9,706 nt of DNA from CAZCPB01 sp964500365 (GTDB taxonomy: Bacteria > Planctomycetota > Phycisphaerae > Phycisphaerales > UBA1924). Shown in pieces: positions 1 through 6,664 of the stretch. The notes under the pieces were generated by a model. That model was given only the letters and a program-made list of their open reading frames with translations, made no database searches and was not told the DNA's origin. The DNA is taken from NCBI GenBank assembly GCA_964500365.1, contig CAZCPB010000169.1:1-9706 (forward strand), in the 5' to 3' direction. Every line of letters begins with the position of its first letter. Position 1 is the first letter of the stretch. A program made the position numbers and the translations under genes.

Positions 1-2854
1 CGGGGGCCGACCCTGGCGGCAGGGGGACGGTCGCGGCCTGGGTCCAGATGCCCGCGGTGGGACGGGAGAGAATCACGACGTTGTCGCTTCCGGTGTTGGT
101 CACCGCGACGTCGTTGCCGTTGGCGTTGAGGGGGTCGAAGTCGGCGATGACAAGCCCTACGGGGTCGGAGCCGCCCGAGGAGAGCTGGAGCGAGGACGTG
201 AAGCCGAGCCAGTTGCCGCCGAAGTCGTTGCCGCCGTTGAAGAGCAGCACGACGAAGCCGTCCGCGGTGGCGACGGCGACGTCGATCAGCCCGTCGTTGT
301 TGAGCTCTCCCGACGCGGCGCCCGTGATCTGGTGGTTCACGGTGCTGTTCTGGGCGCCGAAGCCCACGTCGCCGCCGAGATCGAGGACGACGAGGTTGAC
401 GGTCCCGCTCTCGGGGTAGTCGATCTTGTAGAACCGGCCGCCGCCGAGTCCCGGGAGGTAGGCCACGTCGAACGAGCGGCCCTCGACCTTGGTGCCGTAG
501 TCGATCAGCGGCAGATTCATGGAAGGAGTGGGTTCGAACCCGGGGGGCGTGCGGACGACCAGGCCGCCGGCGACCTGCATCTGTCCCTGCACGGCGAGCG
601 TGTCGTACTCGCCGGGGGACTCGCCTTCGACGTCGAGCACGACGGTGCCCGCCGCGGCGCGCTTGTTGGTCAATCCGGCGTCGTAGTCGCCGGTGATGGT
701 GAGGGATCCCGGCGCCGTGCCGCCAGGATCGACGAAACCGAGGTTGAGCACGAGATCGCTGTCGATCGTGCCCGAGCCGCCGAGCGTGCCCTGGGACTTC
801 ACGACGACGAACTCGGCGGCAAGGGAACCAGCGCCGCTGGAATCGACGTTGAGGCGGGCGGGCTGACCGCTCCAGGGCCCGACGGTGACGCCCGGGCTGT
901 CGCCGACCCGGTGAACGGTGAGCGTGTTGGCCGCGAGAGAGAGGGTCACCTCGCCGCGGCTGATGGTGAGCGCCTCGCATTCGGGGGCGCCGGAGGCGGT
1001 GACGGTGTAGGCGCCGGTGTCGTTGAAGTCGGCCGACTGGGCCGCGCCCGGTACGCCGCCGAACCAGTTCGAGCCCGTGCCCCAGGCGCCGGCGGTCGTG
1101 ATCCACGAACGGAACTTCGAGGTTTCGTACTCCTGGGCGCCCATGTCCACGACGGGCGCGCCGCCGGTGCCGGTGTCGGCGGTGTTGCCGTCGTCGGCTC
1201 TTCGCGGGCCGTTCTCCAGGTCGCGCGGGAGCAGCTCGGCGGTGTTGCTGTCCCCGTCAACGTCGAGCGTGTCCGGGGGAATGAGCGCGTTGTCGCCCGC
1301 GTCGATGCACGGCGAGCCGGGGAAGAGATTGAAATCGTCGTCGTCCGTCCCCAGGTTTCCGTCGGGCCCGGCGGCGTCCACGAAGCGCGGGTCGGCGTCG
1401 GGCGCTCCGCCGATGTTCCCCGTCCCGCCCAGCGAGCCGGTCAGTCCCTGCACGAAGCAGCGATCGACGCTCAGCGTCCCACCGGTCGCGCGGAGCTGGG
1501 TGCTTTCGTACGTCCCGCCCTGCAGGGCGTTCTTCCAGAAGATGCTGTTGCGGACCTGGAGCGTGCCGCCCGCGCACACCGCCGCGGCGGCCATGCCCGC
1601 GGTGTCCTGGTTCTCGAACGAGTTCGCGAAGAACGAACTCTGGCTCACGGTGCAGGTGCCGCTCGGGAGGAACAGCGCGAAGCCCCGCGGCGAGGTGTTG
1701 TTCGAGAAGGTGCAGCCGGTGACGGAGGCCGGCCCGGCCAGCGCGCCGCCGCGAAACGCGGAATAGTTCGAACGGAACACGCACGACGCGAACGACGCCG
1801 GCCCGCTCACGGCGCCGCCCTGGCCGTTGGTGGGGCAGTTGTTCCCCGCGAACGTGCAGCGCAGGAACGTGGTCAGCGCGTTGGCCTTGACCGCGCCGCC
1901 GTCCCCGATCGCGGAGCAGCTCTCGAACTCACAGTCGCGGAAGGTCACCGCGAGCGCGCCGGTGGCGACCGCGCCGCCCTGGCCCTGCGCAGAGCCGGCC
2001 GTGAACGTGCACGACGTGATGGTGGCCGTACCCTGGATGTACGCGAAGCCGCCGTGCCCGCCGGGCGCGCCGCTCTGGGCCGTGAGGAAGTCGCAGCCGG
2101 TGAGCACGATCGACGAGTCCGACGAGGTCATCAGCGCGCCGCCGTGACCGCCGAACGCGCTGACGGTGTTGTAATAAAAGGAACACCCGCTGAAGACGGG
2201 CGATCCGCCGTCGATGTTGACCGCGCCCCCGTCCGCGGTAGCCACCGCCTGGTTCAGGGTAAACACGCACCCCTGGACAACCGGGCTGGAGGAGGTGGCG
2301 CGAAGCCCGCCGCCGCCGTCGAACGTCGCTCGCCCGCCGCTCACCGTCAGCCCGTCCAGCCGCGCGGTCGGCCCGACGCTTGCCGCGGTGACGACGTGCC
2401 TGCAGTTGTCCAGAGTCTGCTGGAAGAATGGGATGTCGTTGCCGAGAAGGTCGCCGGAGAGCGTGGTGATGTTCACGGCGGGGTTGCGCTGCGACAGGGA
2501 AAACTCGGAGCCCGCGAACCCGCCGTAGATCGCCACCTTGTCGGCCATGAAGAAGGAAGCGCCGGCGTTCCCGGTCCCGCCGGGATTTGCGGCGCTGCGG
2601 TCGGGCGTGTACGTCCCGGCCCGGACCCACACCTGGACGTCGATGCCGTCGCCGGCGAGCGATGCCGCCTCCGCGAGCGCATCCTGCAGGTACTTGTACG
2701 CGGTCGCTCCCCACGCCGCGCCCGTCCCGCCCGGGCTCCCGTCGGTCCCGTCCACGCGAAGGATGGTCTGAGCGCTCGCGTGAGCGCCCGAGCACGCCAG
2801 CGCGGCAAGGACGCACGCCGAGCGCACCACGCGGTCAGATACGGAACAGCGCAT
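1..2854 (-). CDS. Secreted right-handed beta-helix protein, choice-of-anchor Q type, with VCBS/FG-GAP-like repeats (C-terminus beyond the window)
   Basis: The minus frame stays open from ATG 2854 to the window edge, giving 951 residues without a stop. Residues 1-28 look like a signal peptide (hydrophobic ACVLAALACSGAHASA). Residues about 55-140 have the usual N-terminal pattern of planctomycete surface proteins (LQDALAEA, VWVRAGTYTP, IYGGFAGSE, LSGDLLGND). Residues about 168-450 form a beta-helix whose coils carry GG-A and C-x-F motifs 23-30 residues apart. Residues about 487-575 match the choice-of-anchor Q segment (DPRFVDA, GSPCIDAGD, DMGAQEYE). Residues about 600-800 are beta-rich and autotransporter-like. 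VCBS/FG-GAP-like units follow near 850 and 905 (ELNNDGLIDVAVA, IADFDPLNANGNDVAV). An in-frame ATG at 2866 is an alternative start. A GGGGG run lies 5 bases before 2854, so the Shine-Dalgarno signal is only modest. It is probably exported or surface-exposed. No catalytic residues were recognised, so binding or adhesion is a guess. Any sorting tag would lie outside the window. Confidence 0.88.
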   Translation of the reverse strand, partial: MRCSVSDRVVRSACVLAALACSGAHASAQTILRVDGTDGSPGGTGAAWGATAYKYLQDALAEAASLAGDGIDVQVWVRAGTYTPDRSAANPGGTGNAGASFFMADKVAIYGGFAGSEFSLSQRNPAVNITTLSGDLLGNDIPFFQQTLDNCRHVVTAASVGPTARLDGLTVSGGRATFDGGGGLRATSSSPVVQGCVFTLNQAVATADGGAVNIDGGSPVFSGCSFYYNTVSAFGGHGGALMTSSDSSIVLTGCDFLTAQSGAPGGHGGFAYIQGTATITSCTFTAGSAQGQGGAVATGALAVTFRDCEFESCSAIGDGGAVKANALTTFLRCTFAGNNCPTNGQGGAVSGPASFASCVFRSNYSAFRGGALAGPASVTGCTFSNNTSPRGFALFLPSGTCTVSQSSFFANSFENQDTAGMAAAAVCAGGTLQVRNSIFWKNALQGGTYESTQLRATGGTLSVDRCFVQGLTGSLGGTGNIGGAPDADPRFVDAAGPDGNLGTDDDDFNLFPGSPCIDAGDNALIPPDTLDVDGDSNTAELLPRDLENGPRRADDGNTADTGTGGAPVVDMGAQEYETSKFRSWITTAGAWGTGSNWFGGVPGAAQSADFNDTGAYTVTASGAPECEALTISRGEVTLSLAANTLTVHRVGDSPGVTVGPWSGQPARLNVDSSGAGSLAAEFVVVKSQGTLGGSGTIDSDLVLNLGFVDPGGTAPGSLTITGDYDAGLTNKRAAAGTVVLDVEGESPGEYDTLAVQGQMQVAGGLVVRTPPGFEPTPSMNLPLIDYGTKVEGRSFDVAYLPGLGGGRFYKIDYPESGTVNLVVLDLGGDVGFGAQNSTVNHQITGAASGELNNDGLIDVAVATADGFVVLLFNGGNDFGGNWLGFTSSLQLSSGGSDPVGLVIADFDPLNANGNDVAVTNTGSDNVVILSRPTAGIWTQAATVPLPPGSAP

Positions 2855-2889
2855 GCCTTCCCCCATCGCCGACGGGCCCACATCGCTCG

Positions 2890-2913
2890 GAACAGAATCC
2901 ACTGTGTTCTATA
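2890..2913 (-). promoter_or_regulatory. Possible promoter -10 box with an overlapping inverted repeat upstream of the beta-helix gene
   Basis: On the minus strand TATAGA (2913-2908) resembles a sigma-70 -10 box, 54 bases before the ATG at 2854. It overlaps the arm of an inverted repeat, GAACA at 2890-2894 and TGTTC at 2905-2909, separated by 10 bases. That placement suits a repressor site across the transcription start. No good -35 hexamer is seen 16-18 bases upstream (CCATAC at 17). The repeat has only 5-base arms, so this is a weak call. The position, just past the likely operon terminator, supports a separate transcription unit. Confidence 0.28.
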
Positions 2914-2939
2914 GCGGAATCGGCGCCCGAGTATGGCAG

Positions 2940-2963
2940 AAAACCGGGCGGGAATCACGCCCG
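2940..2963 (-). terminator. Possible intrinsic terminator of the T2SS-like operon
   Basis: Read on the minus strand, CGGGCG (2963-2958) pairs with CGCCCG (2950-2945) around a 7-base loop. It is followed by G and then TTTT (2943-2940). It lies about 145 bases after the stop of the TPR lipoprotein gene and just before the putative promoter of the beta-helix gene. The stem is only 6 pairs and the T-run is short, but in such GC-rich DNA a TTTT directly after a GC stem stands out. Confidence 0.4.
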
Positions 2964-3028
2964 AATTCGCTCGCGGGGTCTACCCGAACGGAAGCCCACT
3001 CGCTCCTTTGCGACGGGTCAAGCCGGGT

Positions 3029-3045
3029 GCGCCGCGGTGCGGCGC
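3029..3045. repeat. Perfect 7-bp GC hairpin in the intergenic region
   Basis: GCGCCGC (3029-3035) and GCGGCGC (3039-3045) are perfect inverted repeats around a 3-base GGT loop, about 63 bases after the lipoprotein stop. There is no T-run on either side, so it is not a classic intrinsic terminator. It could stabilise the 3' end of the operon mRNA or be a chance product of high GC. Nothing else was recognised in 2964-3107. Confidence 0.4.
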
Positions 3046-3107
3046 CGAGGAGGACGGCGTCCGGCTGAACCCTTCGGCATGCGAGCGTTGTGCGGCTCCG
3101 GACGCGT

Positions 3108-3704
3108 TCACGGCGAGAACGCCAGGCGCTGCTGCGCCCACTCTCTCCACGATGCGGATTCGCCGCGCATCGCGATCTCGCGCAGGTACTCACGCGTCGA
3201 GTCGCCGGCCTTGCCCGTGCGGATCTCCAGGCGCGCGATCGCCTGCATCGTCTGTATGTGCCCCGGATAGACCTCGAGCGCGGTCCGGTACGTCTCGAGC
3301 GCCTCGTCGGTGCGCCCCGCGCGCTCGAGCGTCAGCGCCAGGTTCAGGCGCGGCTCGGGAAGCCCCGGGAGTAACCTTCGGGCCCATTCGTATTCCCCGG
3401 CTGCCTGGTAGAAAAGCCCTTGCCTCAGGTACAGCACGCCGAGGTTGTTATGCGCAGGGCCGTGGTAAAGATCGCAGGTCAGCGCCTGAAGGAGAATCTT
3501 CTCCGCCTCTTTCGGGTCGCTGTCCATCAGTTCCGCCGCGCGGAGCGTGAGGCGCTGGGCCTCGGCCGGGTCTCGCTCTGCCGCGCCGCTGGGCGCGTAG
3601 GGGCCGGTCGAGGGCACCGAGCACGCGGCAAGCGTTACGGCCAGAACGGCCAGCGCCGCGGCGGTCATCGCGCGGAACGGGTGGAGGTACATGCAACTTA
3701 TCAC
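3108..3704 (-). CDS. TPR-repeat outer-membrane lipoprotein, last gene of the T2SS-like operon (possibly pilotin-like)
   Basis: The product has 198 residues. A hydrophobic N-terminus ends in the lipobox LAAC (Cys28) followed by Ser, so it is probably lipidated and sent to the outer membrane. The mature protein is mainly tetratricopeptide repeats: about 47-79, 82-115 (AHNNLGVLYLRQG) and 116-149 (LNLALTLERAGRTDEALETY), plus a partial fourth. The chosen start is GTG at 3704, because it overlaps the upstream stop as GTGA and has GGGAG 7 bases ahead. ATG 3692 is an alternative that keeps the same signal peptide. TPR lipoproteins such as PilF/PilW act as pilotins that help secretins assemble in type IV pilus systems. 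Placement at the end of a gspE-C-L-M operon suggests a similar assembly role here. That role is inferred from context and architecture, not from residues specific to pilotins. Confidence 0.88.
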   Translation of the reverse strand: MISCMYLHPFRAMTAAALAVLAVTLAACSVPSTGPYAPSGAAERDPAEAQRLTLRAAELMDSDPKEAEKILLQALTCDLYHGPAHNNLGVLYLRQGLFYQAAGEYEWARRLLPGLPEPRLNLALTLERAGRTDEALETYRTALEVYPGHIQTMQAIARLEIRTGKAGDSTREYLREIAMRGESASWREWAQQRLAFSP

Positions 3705-4243
3705 GACGGCGCTCCCGGGTCTTCGACGGACACCGACTCGAAAATCATGCTCGCCCTCAGGGGAAGATCAGCCCCAGGCGCCGCGCCGGCCGGTGCGCTC
3801 TCGGGCGAAACCTCGATGCTCGAAATCGTCCACCCCGGCTCGGCCGCGCGCCACGCCGCCAGGAACGATCCGAGGCGCGGCAGCGTGATCGGTGCCAGCA
3901 CCACCGCCGCGCTGTGCCGCGACAGCACCCCTCCCGGTGCGTGCGAGACCGGCTGGCTCTGCGGGGAGAACGACGCGAGCGCCGAGGCGGGCACACCCGC
4001 GCTCGCGAGAGCGCGCGACACCCTCGCCGCCAGAGCCCCCCGACCCGCGGCGCCCGCCGTCGGCCCCGAGTGCGCTGCGCGCAGCGCGCGCAGTTCGCCG
4101 GCCTTATCCCTGATCGAGCCCAGCCGGCGAAGCTCGGCATCGGCCGACGTCTGCGCCGCGCCCAGCGCCCGCCACGCCACAGCCGGCCCCGCGAGGGCCG
4201 CCATTACCACGACCGCCCACGCGATGTATCCCCGGGCACTCAC
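3701..4243 (-). CDS. gspM: Type II secretion system protein M-like (GspM/PilO-type platform protein)
   Basis: The product has 180 residues. One N-terminal membrane segment (about 7-24, AWAVVVMAALAGPAVAW) is followed by a charged helix likely to form a coiled coil (about 30-56). A C-terminal alpha/beta region (about 105-172) would suit the ferredoxin-like periplasmic fold of GspM/PilO. The frame is open further upstream to 4579, but GTG 4243 is preferred because it gives a GTGA overlap with the stop of the preceding gene and puts the membrane helix at the N-terminus. GspM pairs with GspL in the inner-membrane assembly platform. Sequence similarity in this family is low, so the call rests on topology, size and position just after a gspL-like gene. 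A PilO-type protein of a pilus-like system is the main alternative. Confidence 0.72.
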   Translation of the reverse strand: MSARGYIAWAVVVMAALAGPAVAWRALGAAQTSADAELRRLGSIRDKAGELRALRAAHSGPTAGAAGRGALAARVSRALASAGVPASALASFSPQSQPVSHAPGGVLSRHSAAVVLAPITLPRLGSFLAAWRAAEPGWTISSIEVSPESAPAGAAPGADLPLRASMIFESVSVEDPGAPS

Positions 4244-5091
4244 GGCGTCACACCTTTCACGATGTCCGCCGCGGGCGCAAAGCGCAGGCTCACGCGCGTG
4301 ATCCCCGACGCCGAGTTCATGCGCGGCTCCTCGAGCGTCCACCCCGGCGGCGGCTTCAGGGCCCGCAGAAACTCCGCCGGATCGCCCTCCAGCGACACCG
4401 ACGCCATCACGGCCCCGGGCGTCACCGAGAGCGACTGCGGCCGCGAAGGGACCGACGGCCACGCGCGGAGGAGGCCCGCCAGCCGCAGCGCGGCATCGGG
4501 CGGCGCCCCCGTCAACGCCGAGGCCCCCGCGCGAGCGCGCAGTCCGGCCAGTTCGTCTTCCAGCATCCGCTCGGCCCACGCCGGGTCATGCCCCGGCAGC
4601 ATCTCCGCCGCGATCACATCGGCCTGCGCCCGGGCGGCGCGACCGACCTCGGCCGCGTGCGCGGCACGCCGCCCAAGGCCGATGCTCACGAGCACGCCCG
4701 CCGCCACGAGCACGCCGATGCCCATCGCCCGCCATCGCCGCCGCCGCGCGCGAAGCGGACGCGGCTCGAACTCGCCGACCATGAAGTTCAGCGCACCGGG
4801 CTCGGCCTCGACCCCGAGAACGCCCGGGATCGAGTCCGGCGTGACCGACAGCACGTGGGCCGCAACGCCGGCCAGCTCGTCCCGCCCCGCCGCGCACACC
4901 ACCGTCCGCCCGCACGCGGTCGGCGCGGCAACCGCAAACAGGCCCTCCGCGGGCACCGGTACGTCCTCGGCGAACTCCTCAAGGAGCGCCCCGGGCAAAG
5001 GCCCGCCCCGCCCTGCCGCGGGAAGGTCGATCACAGACCAGTACAGTCGCTCGGCCGGCCACTCCAGCCGCGCGGCGTTCGGCGCGGTCAT
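4240..5091 (-). CDS. gspL: Type II secretion system protein L-like (GspL/PilN-type platform protein)
   Basis: The product has 283 residues. A cytoplasmic part (1-120) ends in LNFMVGEFEPR and an Arg-rich stretch (about 111-121), then one membrane helix (about 122-140). The periplasmic part has a helix (about 145-195) and a likely ferredoxin-like domain (about 220-273). A 'LN...GEF.PR' sequence just before the membrane is typical of GspL, and PilN has a similar 'INLLP' element. The cytoplasmic part is about half the length of the actin-like domain of classic GspL, so the GspE-binding module may be reduced. ATG 5091 overlaps the previous stop as ATGA. In the T2SS, GspL links the ATPase GspE to the platform and partners GspM, and here it sits directly before the gspM-like gene. 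Confidence 0.78.
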   Translation of the reverse strand: MTAPNAARLEWPAERLYWSVIDLPAAGRGGPLPGALLEEFAEDVPVPAEGLFAVAAPTACGRTVVCAAGRDELAGVAAHVLSVTPDSIPGVLGVEAEPGALNFMVGEFEPRPLRARRRRWRAMGIGVLVAAGVLVSIGLGRRAAHAAEVGRAARAQADVIAAEMLPGHDPAWAERMLEDELAGLRARAGASALTGAPPDAALRLAGLLRAWPSVPSRPQSLSVTPGAVMASVSLEGDPAEFLRALKPPPGWTLEEPRMNSASGITRVSLRFAPAADIVKGVTP

Positions 5092-5678
5092 GGCTTCCCC
5101 CCCGCGGCGCGCAAGGCCCGCTCCAAGGGCGTGCCCGCCGGCTGATGCTCGGCCAGCGCCAGCGTCCGCACGTACGCGCCATCGCGGATCTCGACCGCGT
5201 CCGCGGTGACCCTTTCGATCCTGCGTGCCCCCAGCGCCTGTCCGGCGGAGACCCAGACCGGCCGGTCGGCATCGGGGTCGTACAGCAACGCCCGCCCGCC
5301 ACCCTCATCCCCCTCGCCGCGCACGATGGCCAGGATCTGAAGCCTCATCGGCGGTGGCGGCGGCTCCGGCCTGGGCTCGACTCGCGCGGGGGGCGGTGGG
5401 GCAGGCGCCGGGGGTGCGATCCACAGCGGCGCGCGGAACGCGCTCTCGTCCAACGCGAAAGGCGACGACCCGGAAGACTTGCCCGCGATCTCAGGTGCCG
5501 GCGCGGCAACTCCGAGGTCAACCTCGGGCAGCGGCCGCAGCGCCCACCACGCCAGGAGCGCGAACGCCGCGCTGAAGCACACCCCCGCGAGGATCATCGC
5601 GCCACGCCCCCGGCCCGCGCTGCCGGGCACCGGCTCGCCGGACGTGAGTTCGCCGGGCGCTGGATCGATGAGCCTCAC
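5088..5678 (-). CDS. gspC: Type II secretion system protein C-like (GspC/PilP homology-region protein)
   Basis: The product has 196 residues: a short cytoplasmic tail, one membrane helix (about 27-47, AMILAGVCFSAAFALLAWWAL) and a periplasmic linker very rich in Pro (about 88-110). A small beta domain follows (about 111-176, RLQILAIVRGEGDEG, RALLYDPDADRPVWVSAGQ), laid out like the homology region of GspC/PilP. In GspC that domain contacts the secretin GspD in the outer membrane and so joins the two membrane complexes. No PDZ domain follows; the protein ends about 20 residues after the beta domain, as in short or PilP-like versions. The start is GTG 5678, overlapping the gspE stop as GTGA. The Pro-rich segment would act as a stiff spacer across the periplasm. 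Confidence 0.78.
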   Translation of the reverse strand: MRLIDPAPGELTSGEPVPGSAGRGRGAMILAGVCFSAAFALLAWWALRPLPEVDLGVAAPAPEIAGKSSGSSPFALDESAFRAPLWIAPPAPAPPPPARVEPRPEPPPPPMRLQILAIVRGEGDEGGGRALLYDPDADRPVWVSAGQALGARRIERVTADAVEIRDGAYVRTLALAEHQPAGTPLERALRAAGGKP

Positions 5679-6658
5679 TCGGGCACCTCGTCGGTCGCGT
5701 CGATCACCCGCGCGATCTCCTCCATCGTGGTGATGCCCCGCGCCGCCAGCTCTGCCCCGGCGCGGTGCAGGCTGGTCATGCCGCGCTTCTGGGCCGCGAT
5801 TTTGATCTCGACCGCCGAGGCCCTCCGGACCACCATGTCCCGCAGGGCGTGGTCAAGGACCAGCAGCTCGAACACGCCCGTGCGCCCCTTGAACCCCGAG
5901 TTCAGGCACTCGGGGCACCCCTCGCCGGAGCACGAGCGGTGGAGCGTCCGCACCAGCCGCTGCGCCAGCACCGCCGAGAGCGAGCTGGCGACCAGGAACG
6001 GCTCGACCCCGAGGTCCAGCAGCCTCGCTACGGCGCTCGGCGCATCGTTGGTGTGGAGCGTCGAGAGCACGAGGTGCCCCGTGAGCGAGGCCTGCACCGC
6101 CATGCGGGCCGTCTCCTCGTCGCGGATCTCGCCGACCATGATGACATCGGGGTCCTGCCTCAGGATGTGCCGCAGCCCGCTCGCGAATGTCACATTTTTC
6201 TTCGGATCGACCTGGGTCTGGCTGATCGAGAGCCCCGGCCCCGACAGGTCGTACTCGACCGGGTCCTCGACGGTCAGGATGTTCAGTTCGCACGCGCGGG
6301 CGTTCCCTCCGGCGCTCTCCCCGGCGTTGGCCGAACAGATCCACGCCAGCGTCGTGTACAGCGTCGTGGTCTTGCCGCTGCCCGTCGGGCCCGTCGAAAG
6401 GACGATCCCGCTGGCGCGGCCGGCCAGCCCCTTGTAGTTCGCTTCGAGCGCCGCCGGCATCCCCAGCGCCGAGAAGTTGAGCAGGTGCGGCGAGCGCGCC
6501 GGGTCCAGCAGCCGCAGCACCACGCGCTCCCCCGAAGCGCTCGGCAGCGTGCTCACCCGTAGATCGATGCGACGCCCCGACCCCGCCCCGCCCGCGCTCC
6601 CGCCCACCGTCACCGACGCCCGCCCGTCCTGCGGCGCCCGCCGCTCGGCGACATCGAG
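5675..6658 (-). CDS. gspE: GspE/PilB-family secretion ATPase, N-terminal part missing at the 6658 junction
   Basis: The recognisable part is 327 residues, from LDVAERRAPQDGR at 6658 to TGA 5675. It has the Walker A motif GPTGSGKTTT (near 6367-6393), the Asp-box region LTVEDPVEYDLSG (near 6245-6285), the Walker B region DVIMVGEIRDEET (near 6112-6156) and the His-box TGHLVLSTLHTNDA (near 6033-6081). These mark a hexameric ATPase that powers pseudopilus or pilus assembly from the cytoplasmic face. Family members are usually about 500-570 residues, so roughly 200 N-terminal residues, including the GspL-contacting domain, are absent. The frame stays open to 8452, but that extension is antisense to the RHS gene and has no GspE features. 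No start codon fits at the junction. The Cys-rich zinc loop is also short: only CSGEGCPEC (near 5907-5937) remains where GspE usually has two CxxC pairs about 30 residues apart. The protein as shown is unlikely to be functional. Confidence 0.9.
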   Translation of the reverse strand, partial: LDVAERRAPQDGRASVTVGGSAGGAGSGRRIDLRVSTLPSASGERVVLRLLDPARSPHLLNFSALGMPAALEANYKGLAGRASGIVLSTGPTGSGKTTTLYTTLAWICSANAGESAGGNARACELNILTVEDPVEYDLSGPGLSISQTQVDPKKNVTFASGLRHILRQDPDVIMVGEIRDEETARMAVQASLTGHLVLSTLHTNDAPSAVARLLDLGVEPFLVASSLSAVLAQRLVRTLHRSCSGEGCPECLNSGFKGRTGVFELLVLDHALRDMVVRRASAVEIKIAAQKRGMTSLHRAGAELAARGITTMEEIARVIDATDEVPE

Positions 6659-6664
6659 GTCAAC
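6638..6664. other. Junction between truncated gspE and truncated RHS
   Basis: On the minus side the GspE family match stops at the Leu of LDVAERR (6658-6656). The residues that would precede it do not resemble GspE. On the plus side an RHS frame is already open here and has no ATG, GTG or TTG between its previous stop (6560-6562) and 7058. The two genes point away from each other and both lack their 5' parts at the same place. The edge is uncertain by about 20 bases because 6641-6661 can be read plausibly in both frames. No inverted repeats or target-site duplication could be identified on one side alone. Confidence 0.75.

Noticed and set aside
2890..2909. GAACA/TGTTC inverted repeat as a LexA-type SOS box
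   Set aside because: The spacing of 10 bases between the half-sites does not fit the Gram-positive GAAC-N4-GTTC pattern and the arms are short; kept only as a possible operator.
332..2914. An 860-codon open frame on the plus strand opposite the beta-helix gene
   Set aside because: Its product is Arg/Ala/Gly-rich with no recognisable domain, while the minus strand gives a signal peptide and several known domain patterns. It is an antisense frame kept open by high GC.
3420..4301. Plus-strand frame of 293 codons opposite the lipoprotein and gspM-like genes
   Set aside because: Same kind of GC-driven antisense frame; no domain recognised and no independent support.
4244..4579. Upstream extension of the gspM-like gene
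   Set aside because: It overlaps the gspL-like gene in another frame and would bury the membrane helix in the middle. The GTGA overlap supports the start at 4243.
5145..6437. A 430-codon plus-strand frame opposite gspC and gspE
   Set aside because: Low-complexity Arg/Ser/Pro-rich translation, antisense to genes with clear motifs.
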